Below are positions 47,215 to 58,837 of a stretch of 64,000 nucleotides of DNA, piece after piece. Below the pieces are notes generated by a model, which worked only from the letters and a program-made list of their open reading frames with translations, was not told where the DNA came from and searched no databases. The position numbers were made by a program, and so were the translations under genes. Position 1 is the first letter of the stretch. Every line of letters starts with the position of its first letter. This DNA comes from Halictus rubicundus. Taxonomy: Eukaryota > Arthropoda > Insecta > Hymenoptera > Halictidae. The stretch is from positions 9,347,822 through 9,411,821 of the forward strand of contig NC_135158.1 of assembly GCF_050948215.1 (NCBI RefSeq). Direction: 5' to 3'.

Positions 47215-47660
47215 TGTGATTCTGAGATATTCCACTATCATTTGATCTAGCGTTGACATAGTCTACCAGCGGCCGACTCGGCGTTGACAAGTTCCACTAA
47301 TGCATGACTAAACGGTGATACATCGCGCTAAGGTCTGACTCATTGTCGATGCGGTCTACGGACGTCTGATTGTGTGTCAACGTATTCTACTGTCGTCTGA
47401 TCAACTGCTGATGCATTCCACTAACGTCGCCGTCTCTGTTGACGCATTCTGTCCGTGTTTGACCAGGAACTGATAGGCTTCACTAATGTATGAACTAATG
47501 ACCCTTCAACTACCGTCTGACAAGGTGTTAGACATTCTACTGACGTCTGCTCCGATTCTGATACAGTGATCTTAATGTCTGATTAAGCAACATCATGTTT
47601 TACTAAAATTGACTTCGTATTGAAATGTTCTACTGATATCTGTCTAATATATAGGATATA
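47215..47660 (+). repeat. Minisatellite cluster J (31-bp form)
   Basis: About 14 consecutive units of 30-32 bp, eight of them exactly 31. Good units: TCTACGGACGTCTGATTG (47355), TCTACTGTCGTCTGATCA (47386), TCCACTAACGTCGCCG (47417), TCTACTGACGTCTGCTCC (47536). The second half usually carries GTTGACAT or CTGATGCAT. A lone core pair (CTGTCTGACTACATCC, ACATTCTACTTCTCCC) at 46487-46520 lies in front of it. Confidence 0.75.
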
Positions 47661-50121
47661 ACAAATTATGTCAGAACGTTACTAAAATGCATAAATATAT
47701 TAAATGAATTGTCCTGTACTCGTAAGTAGTATGAATCGATGTTCAGTCCCACGAATACATTGATCCTTTCTAAATGTGCATTTCCATAGTCAGTGTAAAA
47801 TATCGTATAAAATACAAAGCCTAACACAATTCAGTAGAATCCAATCGCTTGTCTCTGCATTTAGAATTAGACTTCTTCCAGAGTTTGTTAATAAACGTAA
47901 TCATCTACTTAAACGCCAGCGCCGATTACATTTATTTCGTCAAAAGCCCCGGTAACTGCTTAAAGGAACCCAATTCGAATTACGAGATCATTCCACCGGA
48001 ATCGGCACTCGTGCCGTAATCATCCGGGGAATCAGAGAGATCGCAAACGATCGCAATGGAGCATCCGCACAGGCGAAATCTTGACTTTCCGGTAATCCAG
48101 CCGGCATTCTGCGGCCACGGTTTTTGGAGCTGAAGGGCTCTGAAAAGTTCTAGAGCCCGGCGATCTCGCCGTGTGGGTAGCCGAGCAATGCGCGGGCGTC
48201 TTCAGCGGATCAGTAGATGCTGTCCAATTACTGAAAATTCGCCGCGCTACCGTCGAGAACGGTGAATAAGACCCGGCGCGGCGGATCTCCTCCAGGTGAT
48301 CCTGTACCTTCGCAGATTCGCCCGAAAACGAGATCTCGCGATCGTTCGACGCGCCTCGGAACCGGCTTCGAGCAGGCAATATTCCCGAACCGGCTCTCAC
48401 AAAGGAACGTCGAGGAGAGTCCGGGGGTTCGATTACGGCATAGTTTTTCGTTGGCCCGAGCCAGCATCCACTGTCGGGTGACAGGGTGTATTTGTAACCA
48501 GCTCAATTTCGCGGCGACTTCTGTCTCCACGAAGGCGGACTTGGACTCCTGCGCCGGGGCGAACCGATTTTGCATACGAATGTTCCTCTCGGGAACGCCG
48601 TACAAAGGGAGTCAGCCCCGGAGAAACGGGAAAAATTACTGTAATTTAGGGTCGAGGACTGTTTGCGGGGCACAAAGGTGATCGACGTTTCCTGTTACCG
48701 TTTCCCTCGATGCTTCCGGGACAGATCCCTCGAAACGTCGATTCCTTGCCAATAGCTCGACGGTTGAAATGGATTTGTTGATTTGCCGGTGGCTCGGGGA
48801 ACATATAAACACGATTTTTCTGCTCGGAAATTCGCTGTGTTTGGCCATTGGCTGTTGTTGTGAGTTTTCGCAGTCATATTTCCGATGACACACAATTTAA
48901 TTGACCATTTATGATTAAACAGCGGGTTGTTTCGCTGGCGATACTTGCCATAACACACTCAACTATTGTGCCTGATTCACCTGTCAGTTGTGTAAATTGT
49001 TTTCCATCGGCCACACTGTGTGCAGTATTTTTTCTACTATGTGAATTTTTCTCTACTAGCTTTGCGTGCAAGAATTGTTTTATTCATTGTGTCTGGCGTA
49101 CCGGTGGCCCACTCTACTCGTCATCCTTTATTTTCACCCATAAAACACACCCACAAAAGTCGAAGTGAAAACAGCATTGTTCGACACGAATCAATGGTCC
49201 TCGTATCGAACATTTTAATGCTTCCCAGCATGAACCCCAGTGTGAACTACGATCCTGATACCGGAGACTTCACGACCATTCTCGTTTATTTCAAGTATGA
49301 GCAGTTTTCCTTGGGACTATCGGATCAGCCGCGACCTTCAGGTTAATACCAGAGGCGCGGACCATTCGATGGCCCATTATAAACTAATAGCAAAAACGAT
49401 TAAGTCGTCTATACTCGACGTGCAATCGCGCTTGTACGTGCAACAGAGGAGCCGATGTACGGCCAATCGGGCCGCGCCATAAAGTATACGATTTCCCGCG
49501 GCACTAATCTTTAAATTGAGCGGCGTCGCGAGAGCGGTACGGCAATTCAAACTTCGAGGAGCCCAAGTGCCTCGTAAAAGGCAAATCGTCCGCGATGACA
49601 GGGCCCGGCGGGGTATTAGAATCGAACTTTCCCGTTAACCGATTGCGGAACGGAATCCGCGAGACGCCCGAGAACGCGCCGCGAGGTTGTCCTCGTCATT
49701 CCGAAATCCTCTCGGAACGCGAGCGTCGTCTATTTCCCGGATTCCGGTATTGTTTCTGCGAACTGAAACGGCCGCGAACCGCGATAACACGGAAACGCGA
49801 GAACTTCTGGGAAATGTCCCGTTGTTTATTAATTTACGAGACTATCGGGTGTGCGAGACTCTTAATCGCGTATCCCGATCTCTTCCGGAGGGAGTACATC
49901 CTTATTTTTATTTGCTCTTACAAGCACTCGCTCTTTTTAATGTCTGAATTCTTGAAACAGTTAAAATGTTTCGCATTTTTATTAACCTTTTGCACTATAC
50001 GTGAAAACAATTCCTACATTGCTACATAACGTTGGAGTTAATAAATTTCCAAAAGTTCAAATGTAGCTCGAATACGTACACTCGATTTCATATGGACAGC
50101 ACGAAAAAGGTCATACGTAGG

Positions 50122-50137
50122 CTGCGGATTTTATGCA
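50122..50137 (-). repeat. Dispersed TGCATAAA-GCAG motif, copy 2
   Basis: On the minus strand it reads TGCATAAAATCCGCAG. The CAG after GCAGTC is not kept (GCAGCC). It lies 180 bp from copy 3, on the opposite strand. Confidence 0.5.
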
Positions 50138-50302
50138 TTCATTTTGTGCATGCATTTAGAAGCGAGTAGAAGTGATTTAAAACAGTAAGCGGATTAGAAG
50201 GATTGGACGACACCGACATGTAATTTTCCATGTTTTTAAATTATCAAAGTATTTTTCATTTTTACGAGGCTTCTGCGCGTCTACTGCCTGCATTAACGCA
50301 GA

Positions 50303-50337
50303 CAATTTTTCATCTGCATAAGAATCTGCAGTCCAGT
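50303..50337 (+). repeat. Dispersed TGCATAAA-GCAGTCCAG motif, copy 3
   Basis: CAATTTTTCATC, then TGCATAAGAATC, then TGCAGTCCAGT. The CAATTTTT lead is shared with the copy at 58802. Confidence 0.65.
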
Positions 50338-51659
50338 CATGTGTACAAAAAAAGATATTCTAGATAAAGTGAAATGTTTGGACGAAAGAGTAAAATGTAC
50401 AATTATATTAAAGATGGTCAAATTAATTTTATACACTTTGCTATTTAAAATCACGGTAAACAGCACAATACTCAGAGAAACCGTGACTTTTTTTCTGCTA
50501 AATTGTTTCAGTATTTCATAAAAGAAGGTACGTGGCACTTGATGAAGCATTTTAACATTGAAACTATTTACTCTGTTGTAATTTAATGATTGGTAAAAGT
50601 ACAACGATCTACCTCAGCTCATTTTACAAAGTCTTTAGTTTCTAGAGACAATTTAGTTTCTTCGTGTCTTCCCGATCAACTGCGATTTCGTGGGGCGATC
50701 GCAAAGCCAGCCGGGATCTTCGGAAAGTTTTTAACACCTGCGAAGTACCCGGAAAGAATCTCTTTGTCGCACGCCGACCGGCAACAATACGAATGCGTAA
50801 AACTTCCGGGCAGTTTGTTGCGTGCTGGAAGCTAGATAACCGCGGAACTATGTGCCCCCGCCGCGTGGCGAATTCCGGCCTTTTGAGCCCCTTGCCACGG
50901 CAAAGTTTCTGCACCTTGCAGAAACCGGCCGTGCCCTCGCTGAAACATTTTGCACCTCTGTTTGCGACGGGTGCCGATGACTGCCGCGTCTCTGGAGCGG
51001 GAAACTGGAAATGATTTTTCAAACCGTCCCGTCGTCTGTTTCTGTCAGCTTGGAAATGTAAAATACAGAGAGAGGGAAACGTTCCGGTTGATCTGTGAGT
51101 TGAAAAAACTAATGAAACTAAGATAGGTCAGCCGATAGTGGGTGTTGGAATTATTAGTGCGATTTGCACAAACTAAAAATTAAAAATTAAACATTTCTGA
51201 CTGGACAGTGACTTATAGATTCGTAAAAGTATCCCACTGTTGGGAATAATGGGTCGCCAAATTAGTAGACTGCCGATATTAGGAATGTCTGACAAAAATC
51301 GGTAAAACTACTGAAAACATTCCATGACTCTAATACATCAGCTATCGCCCGTACGTGCAGGGCATCTGGTTGCCCGGGCATAAGCGAATAGGCGGGCAAC
51401 GAATCACGGCTCCTCGGCCAACGTCACACCGGTATCGTCGTTACCGATTGAAAGCAGTAACGGCGATCGAGAGCAGATTATTGCGATCGTTGACTGCGAA
51501 TTCAGTGTTTATCCGTCGGGAGAGCAAAATTACACAGTTTTCAATGTATCGGCCAAATTTCAATGGACGCTGCAGATCCATAAACCGTTAGAGTGACGCG
51601 ATAAACATTCCCCGCAACGTGTATTGATAGCCAGACGTAATTAGCAGCATGTGAACGTG

Positions 51660-51965
51660 ATATATCAGACAGTACTGGGACAACGCGATAACCAGGCCAA
51701 GGCAGAAGATATCAATTCACAGTCACGAGATCCCATTAGAATACGATTATTTCAAGTTTAATCGTTTCGGTGGAGCATAGTATTTGATCGAACTGCAACG
51801 GTACTCGTAACTATGTCCCATTGAGGAAGTTCAGCGGACTATTTGGTCAGCCAGACAATTGGAAATGACCGACCATTGTCAGGCATAATCAGTAGAATAT
51901 TATCGTCAGAAGTCAGACGTAGAGCTACTATGGTATAGCACAGCAGGTGCACCGAGTAGGTTCTG
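51660..51965 (-). repeat. Minisatellite cluster K (reverse)
   Basis: Cores on the minus strand, seen on + as CAGACAGTACTGGGACAAC (51667), AATCAGTAGAATATT (51888) and CAGAAGTCAGACGTAGAGC (51907). It is the only reverse cluster in the right half of the window. Much decayed between cores. Confidence 0.45.
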
Positions 51966-52615
51966 CAATGTAGAATTCCTCGAGTTTGAACAAGAAATAT
52001 GTAATTTGACTTGAGCCGAAGATGAGGCTGTGAATCACGCTGGATACAGGGCGTCGACGGAACAACGTTTATGATAGCGATAAAGGGTACGGTTTTTTCC
52101 GAAAAATCCTACGGCAGACAACGGAATCTGGAGGGGCACAATGAGCTATCAGAATTCGGCCCGTGCTCCCCATTTCGGGAAGACTGGCTCTTTTATGCGG
52201 CGGCACGCCGATAACGGCCGGAATTCGAACGAAATAATGGGTACATTCGGAAGATTATCGAGGTACGAGGCTAGCCGCTATCATCACGTGCAACTAGAAC
52301 CGAACAATGCGACGACGAGGCGGCGGGGAAACCACGAAACGCACGAAACCACGCCGGCCCGAATGCGCAGACAGTATCCGAATGCATGCATACGCGGCCA
52401 ATTCGGCGTCCGGTTAGATTGTGCAGCTGCTTGCCTCATCGTACTATCGACGAGGATGATACACGCGGACCTGATAGATACGGGACACGCCGTAAATTAT
52501 AATTTCATGAGCCCGATGATTACCGGCCGGTGCACGCGCACAGATATCCGCCACGACGATTGCGTAAAATGTAAATCGATCGGACACCAAAACCGTCGAA
52601 TTTCTACGAATTTAA
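51966..52615 (+). other. CpG-rich stretch with a 167-codon open frame
   Basis: An open frame with ATG runs from 52141 to 52644. Its last eight codons come from the MITE inserted at 52620, so the stop is supplied by a transposon. No domain was recognised and the block is rich in CG dinucleotides, which lowers stop frequency. It could be a disrupted exon but more likely is a chance frame. Confidence 0.35.
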
Positions 52616-52619
52616 TTAA

Positions 52620-52861
52620 CCCTTTGCACTCGAAGCTATTTTAACTCCATAACGAAATATTTCTTCCGACCTAGAATATTTTCCTTCTATATATTTTTTT
52701 TTCCTTGTTATACATACGAAAATGGTGCAATTTACTCGTGCAATACTGAAGTGTTTAATAATTTATTGAATACAAACAAATTTAATAATGTAAAAAATAG
52801 TTTGTATAATGATACAGCAATTTTTAGTGGCACCTTACAGTCGCCATTCGAGTGCTAAGGG
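52620..52861 (+). mobile_element. TTAA-flanked MITE, 242 bp (family 1, copy 1)
   Basis: Exact TTAA duplications flank the element (52616-52619 and 52862-52865). The left end begins CCCTTTGCACTCGAA and the right end, read inward, begins CCCTTAGCACTCGAA, a 14 of 15 match. The CCCTTT-type terminus and TTAA target fit the piggyBac superfamily. The interior is AT-rich and non-coding. The same family occurs at 61723-61889 in reverse orientation, with matching sub-terminal sequence (GTGGCACC and AGCAATTTTTAGTGG region). Confidence 0.85.
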
Positions 52862-52865
52862 TTAA

Positions 52866-53149
52866 CTAATCATTCGTTACTAGTCTGCGAATTTTGTTTG
52901 TTTTATTCCCTTCGGTTTTTCAATTTGGAAACATGTTTGACGACCTTCATACGCAGGTGAGGGATAAAGCAATTTGGATTAGGGGAATTCAAGAAAGAAA
53001 AACACTTGAGATGCACCTAAATAGTTTCTTCGTTCTTCTTCTTTTCGTTCTCCCTTCAAGAAAATTTTGAATGGTCTTCGTATGCGGTTTGGAAATAAAG
53101 AAGGTCAGGTTACGGCATTGACAAACACAGTTATGGTAGTTGCGTCAAA
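52866..53149. other. Unclassified AT-rich stretch
   Basis: Nothing recognised. Confidence 0.45.
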
Positions 53150-53480
53150 GTACAGTTCTTGTTTAATCTGGACCGGAGATAGAACAGAGGAACAATACAC
53201 TAGTCTGGTCTTTAGAGTTCTTCGGTTTATGTCTGACCTGACGCCGGCTTATTCTACTAAATGTGCACCATGCGATAAGATTACATTCCCTGGCGGGCAG
53301 CTGATAAGAACTCATGTTGTTGTACGAGAAATCTTTTATCTGGTGTAATCACACATATTAGTACGAATTAGTACGAATATTGTACGAAGGTCTGATCTAA
53401 CGACAGTGTATTCTACTTGCTGAGTTTAACGAGGGAATTTCGTTCTTTACTATTTTTGTACTCTATTGTATCTGACTAAA
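53150..53480 (+). repeat. Minisatellite cluster L
   Basis: Cores on +: TATGTCTGACCTGACG (53229), CTTATTCTACTAAATG (53248), AAGGTCTGATCTAACG (53387), GTATTCTACTTGCTG (53408) and TGTATCTGACTAAACATTG (53466). The GTCTGACC..TATTCTACT order is kept. Direct repeats of ATTAGTACGA lie at 53357-53377. Confidence 0.5.
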
Positions 53481-56099
53481 CATTGACAACAAAATATTCA
53501 ATGCAGTAAATTTAATTAAATGGTTGCAGAAATAAAAATTACAAACAAGAACTGACAAATAGGCATAGCTGCCTACTTCGATCTAAGAAAGAATCCTAAT
53601 AATTTTGAAAATTCTGTAGGGTTGACGATGCACTCCAAGAGTTAAAAAATAAATTCCCCAATAATTTCTGTATGCAAAATATTATAAATTAACGTGCTAG
53701 CAATATCCTAGTTTAACAGATTGTTCCAAGAAAAGATGAAACAATGATCTACAGAACCGATGTAAGAGATCAGCGAGAGGATTTGGGTCAGTTCCGAAAT
53801 TCGCTGGTTACAACTGTCCTGGAGGATCTTGGAGGATCGGTTTCCGTAATTTTTTTTCCTCGGATCCTTTCTGGCACCCAGGACCAGCCTTTCATCGAAA
53901 TTAACCTCGTCGGTGGTGAGGGAAAAGGTATCGAACGGACCTGGTCGGCCGTGTCCATATTTTTTCCGCCCCCTTGGCGTATCGACGTCGCGACACGGCC
54001 TTAAAAATATTAAATCCTTGGATCGGCTATATTGTAACCTCTTTGAGGATTGCGGCGTAAATACGCTCCGCGGGAAACGCATAATTCCGCGAACTTCAAA
54101 TCTGTTAGGCTGGTAAAGGAACGTGATGCACGCTCGTGGGAGCAATTTGAATTTTAGTAGAAATATAATATATGATCGAAAAATGCACGAAACACAAACA
54201 ATTTTATGAAAAGCACCAATCCTTTGAACTTTTTCCGTTTTGTGGTCAGCCTTTTTCTAGCAGAAAGTGCTACGATTTTTATTTTTATGAGCACTGCTCA
54301 TAGAACGTCTATTGATTTCTGTAAGCTATTTTTAGGGGCGACCAATCTTTCGACACTGTTTCCATTGCAGAGCTGTATTGTTGCTTTCCGTATTATGCTC
54401 TGCTGGTTCATTGATTAGTTTCAAGGGTGATGTTTCAATTATTGGCTTACGGAAATAGAACGTTTTTAAGGGTGCTAAGAGGTTTCGCTCTTCCATTTGG
54501 AGCTTTTTCCTGGATTGCAAATCGTTGCACGTTCACGGGATAGAGGAGTCTGCAAATAATCATTTAATTTTAAATTCCAATAAAGTTTAATATAGATTTG
54601 TTTTATTATAATACAGACTCGTGATACTTAGAATTTAACGAGACATTGATATACAGAAATAAATCAAATTATATAAAATGGAGGTAAGTGAAACTTCGAG
54701 TAGGAGGACCAGTGAATCATGAAATCTTGAGGGCCCTGTGGAATGTATCCAGATAAAACAAATCTAAATGAAGCTGGTAGAAGCTTCGGGAACAGCGGAT
54801 GACGGAAGCTTGAAGGCCCTGTAGACGCGGAATCGAAGGGCCCGCGTTAAACAGCATTCTGTGAAATAGCGAGGGGGAACACATCCGAGAGTCGTTTGCC
54901 TGAAGGAAGCTTTATCCTGGCGCGAACGATTCTCAAGGAGGAACACATCATACGCGCGAAAGTGGTCTCTTCCTTCGATTCGAGATCTTTGTCGACTGAC
55001 CCCGGTGGTACAATGCGACGCTTTAACGCCGGCGTTTCCCTTTCCGTGCGCGGCCGAGCAATCAGGTAATGGAGGCCCGATGAAAGGTGTCCCGGCTCTC
55101 CTTTCCACCCCTCGTCCTCGCAATCTCCTCCACCCTCTGCTTCTTCTTCCTCCCTTCACAGGCATACGTCTAATAACAGCATGAATATGGACTAGTCTCA
55201 TCGCAGCCGTTCCCTAATACCGGCACGCACTCCGACAATTCATTCAGAGATCCACCCCCTAACGATACCGAAGACTGATGAAGAGATGTCATAAATAGAT
55301 CGCTGCCGCTCACGCAAATGTAAATCTCTACCGGGAAGACTTGCAACAATGTGATGCTTGCATTCAGAAGCTTTCGTGTGCTTCGCAGTTTTCAATGAGT
55401 TGCTTAAAGATTACAGAGTACAGCTTCCTATTTGGAAGATTTAACTAAATACATTTAAATTACATGCTTCCTATTCTCCAGCATAATTGTTTCTACGAAT
55501 GTAGTAACGAAATTATGCGATATGTATGCAGACACGTTTATACATTGAACACACATGCTGAAATAGTGATCGCTGATAAATACGTAGGTCGAAACAATCA
55601 TCTACCGTTAGCACTTGGTTACACTGGTCGGTTTCCAGTGCTCTCGTCATGGAAATCCACCCTCACACCGTTCAATACCAATGTAATGCGAATTTTTATC
55701 GACAACTGTTCACTCCGGTGCCATTCCGAGCGTCGCTGATAAGATATCTTTTGTGAGCTGCGCCCTTGGTTGAATGCTCTTTGAAATCGTCACACGGAAG
55801 ATTCTTTCTTTGCGAGTTTATCCGTTTCGAGTATTCTGGTTAGGAAACGCGGTAACCTCACTGTATCCAAACGACATTTACACTAATCCCTAATTCTCTA
55901 GAGAAATTTGTCGAAAGAAAGATCACTCAACTTTAGCGTTTGCATTAAAAATTTGGTTAGCATTATATAATAATAATTACTCGATTAATATTGGGTAAAT
56001 TTTAACTTCATTTGAGCGCTATACATCGACTTCCAAAAACTGCTGTCTAAATTTTAACGCTTACTTTTATTTTGCTTAAATGATTACAAAATTTTGACC
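53481..56099. other. Unclassified stretch
   Basis: No gene is supported. Frames of 145 codons on the minus strand (53708-54145 and 54764-55201) lie in GC-richer blocks without recognisable domains. The rest is AT-rich. Confidence 0.45.
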
Positions 56100-56560
56100 T
56101 ATGAGGATCGAGTGGAATGACGTGGATGTATTCTACTAGAAAAGTCAGGTCGGCAGCGATCCCATTCGATTGGCAACACCTAGTCCACTGTTGATGTATT
56201 CAATTACCGTTCTGGCGACAGACATTGACTACCACACTCTTGGATACACATACGCGCTAGAATAGATTAAATTCCCACGAGCAAACATGACACGAATTTG
56301 ATGCTGTCTGACTGAAAGTATCTTAGTCAGCAAATTTACATTTTATTAGCAACGTCCGACCCAGTACGAGCGTGTTCAGTTCCCGATATTTCTTTGAAAA
56401 TAATGGTGTAGAATTTGCCGTTGAAAATGGCTGACCAATAACCGTTTCATTCTACTGGAAATATTTCAGCAACTGCTTGCACATTTTCTTGTCAGCGTTT
56501 AACCATGGCCAGCAATATTTCCACTCGATAAATATGATTGACAGTAATATTGTACTAATA
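56100..56560 (+). repeat. Decayed minisatellite leading into array M
   Basis: Cores on + remain at GTATTCTACTAG (56128), ACCTAGTCCACTGTTG (56187), TGCTGTCTGACTGAAAG (56302) and TTCATTCTACTGG (56446). Spacing is mostly lost. Confidence 0.4.
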
Positions 56561-56764
56561 CTGATATTTTAGCTAGCTCACATATTTTCTAAATAATATT
56601 TTTAACTATACCATTCTTATCATCTGTAACACATAAAGATCTTACTTTATTATACTAATATCTAGACTAATATTATTATATTTTTGTTATAATGAAACTT
56701 TTAACTAACGCAGTTGGGTCTTATTTGAGTTCGATTTCTGTAAATGTTTCGATCAAATTTTAAG

Positions 56765-56789
56765 TTTGCATAGACATCTGCAGTCTACT
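56765..56789 (+). repeat. Dispersed TGCATA-GCAGTC motif, copy 4
   Basis: TTTGCATAGACATC then TGCAGTCTACTA. Here the motif directly abuts the start of the longest minisatellite array, so its last bases (TCTACTA) also read as the first array core. Confidence 0.45.
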
Positions 56790-57800
56790 AATAACGTACG
56801 TCTTCTTGTCTGACTTAATGTCGACACGTTCTGCTAACGTCTGGCTCAGGCTGGCGTATTTCACTAAAATCTGACCAAGCCGCGATTTATTTCACTATCG
56901 TCAGATTTCTCCCTGAGATATTTTACTGTCTGAATTAATGTCCACATATTCTACTGACGTCTGACTTTATCCTGACTTGGTTTACTACCATCTGAATTAA
57001 TACCTACATATTCTACTGCTGCCTCGCTCAGGCTAGCATATTTTATTAACGTTTGAACACGTTTCGATTTATCGTGTCGTCGGGCTGTATTCGGTCATGT
57101 TCTACTGTGGTCTTCTACTGACGTCTCGATATATTCTCGTATTGGATACATTAATATCGATTTATTCCACTCATGTATATCCCAAATTGTCGTGCTTCAC
57201 TGGTGTCTGACCAAATCTTAATTTATTCTACTAACGAGTAACTTCATCTTGATGTATATTGTATTCTCGACCGATTTAACATCGACGTATTCTACTAGCA
57301 TCTAATTTCATCTCGACGAGCTCTATCGTCGATTGATTTAACACTGTATCCCACTAACATCTGAACAAGTATATATTTATTCTGCTATTGCCCGACTTTA
57401 TCCTGACATATTCTACTGGCGTTTAACTTAATACTGACATCTTCTGCTAGTGTCTCATTCGGGGCTAGCGTTCTCTCCTAGTACCAGAACAAATCTAGAT
57501 CTATTGTGCCATCGTCTGACTTTATACTGTCGCATTCTACCGCCTCGTTACTCAATACCGACATGTTCTGCCGCTGTCTGACTAAGGCTAGCATATTCCA
57601 CTCAACGATTTCTTGTTATCCTCCTGACGTATTCTCGTACGATCTAAGATAATCCCGACGTATTGAACAAACCTCTGCCTCCTGGCGACCATGTTCTCTT
57701 ATCGTCTGACTTAATATCCATATATTCCCCTGCTATCTGCCCCAGTGCTAATACTTTCCACTGACCTCTATACTTTACTATCTCCAGCGGACAGTATCCC
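56785..57800 (+). repeat. Minisatellite array M, longest, with higher-order structure
   Basis: About 32 consecutive units, most of them exactly 31 bp, on +. The first part of each unit is TCTACTnaCGTCTGA; the second part falls into four sub-types: D (CTTAATnnCGACATAT), B (CTCAGGCTAGCATAT), C (CCAAnnnnnGATTTAT) and A (CTTTATCCTGACATAT). They recur in the order D-B-C-A, for example D 57424, B 57455, C 57486, A 57517, D 57548, B 57578, giving a higher-order unit of about 124 bp. Some stretches drop a sub-type (A-D-A-D at 57240-57345). Because 31 is not a multiple of 3, the repeat cannot encode a constant peptide repeat. Confidence 0.8.
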
Positions 57801-58801
57801 TATGTATACTACCATCGACGGTCTGTATACAGTCTTTCGAAATAATTTCGAGGAACGAACAAGGTAAAGACCGACAGTGGAGAACGTTCGCCGGTACATA
57901 TATACGGTGGAAGTACTTGAAAACTAAAGTGCTCCGAACTCAAAAGCATTGGGTATCCAAAGTAACTCTGCATCGGGAACATATTTCAATATACGAAGTG
58001 GCTCAGGAAGTACCAAACGGAAATTCGAGTCGAGGAGTTCACGCTACGATGATCGGCCACGCGGAGTTTCTCCGTGGATCAAATATTTTAGGTCGAACGT
58101 AAACACGATGGTTGAACAGTTGCAGGGTCTACGAAACGAATCCAATGCTGCCGACCCACTCTTCCAACACCCTCCCCCCTCCCCCTTCCACAGACGGGAT
58201 AAGAAAGCTCGGGGGATGCAGGTGTGTTTAACAGCGAGCATATCCACGAATTACAGCTGCGCTTTATCACGAATGACTTCGAGAAATGCTCACGGAGAGT
58301 TTCGCCGTCTCACGATCCTACGAACGACTCGCGAAGCCTGCCGGAGAAAGCTCCGAGACGTTAGTCGAACTGTCTTTACCAAGTTCTTCCTTGTTACCAG
58401 ACGGTAACCAGAACAATGGCGCGGTTTCATGACAGCCGAAGGTATTGAACAGGGAACACGGACCGGGAAAAATTGGTTCGATGCATTCGTGGTTGTACCA
58501 CTCGCGCTTCCCTTTTGCTTCTAGCTTTGCACCTGCAGAAATGAAGATTTAAAATCGTTTTCACAGTTGAGTTTCGAGAATGGTGCTATAAATTGCTTTC
58601 GTGATTGGTGGTGGAATTTGTGTTCACGAGAAAAATGAAAACATTTAAAGAATTGATTCGATACATTTCTAATCCTACTATTTTAGACGATCACGTCTCC
58701 CTTTCTTACAGACGACGTTCCTGTTTTGTAGTTTAAGAAATGAAGATTTCAAATTATTAAGAAAATAAATAAATCTGTATGTAAATAGATCCTGCAGCTT
58801 G

Positions 58802-58837
58802 CAATTTTTATCTTGCATAAAAATCTGTGGTCCAGTA
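58802..58837 (+). repeat. Dispersed TGCATAAA-GTCCAG motif, copy 5
   Basis: CAATTTTTATCT, then TGCATAAAAATC, then TGTGGTCCAGT. It has the same CAATTTTT lead as the copy at 50303. Confidence 0.6.

Larger units (their letters stand above)
47661..51659. other. Unclassified stretch
   Basis: No gene is supported. GC-rich blocks at 48000-48760, 49490-49850 and 50690-51000 carry overlapping frames of up to 144 codons without recognisable domains. Two copies of the dispersed TGCATAAA motif (50122 and 50303) lie here. Loose minisatellite-like cores occur at 51120-51320. Confidence 0.45.

Noticed and set aside
49983..50041. TTAA-CCTTTTGCAC..TTAA as another MITE
   Set aside because: Only about 55 bp long and the two ends do not match convincingly.
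52141..52644. 167-codon plus frame as a gene
   Set aside because: Its stop is inside an inserted MITE, the block is CpG-rich, and no family was recognised.
56785..57800. Array M as a CRISPR array
   Set aside because: Units are degenerate, run head to tail with no unique spacers, and the DNA is of insect type; it is a tandem minisatellite.
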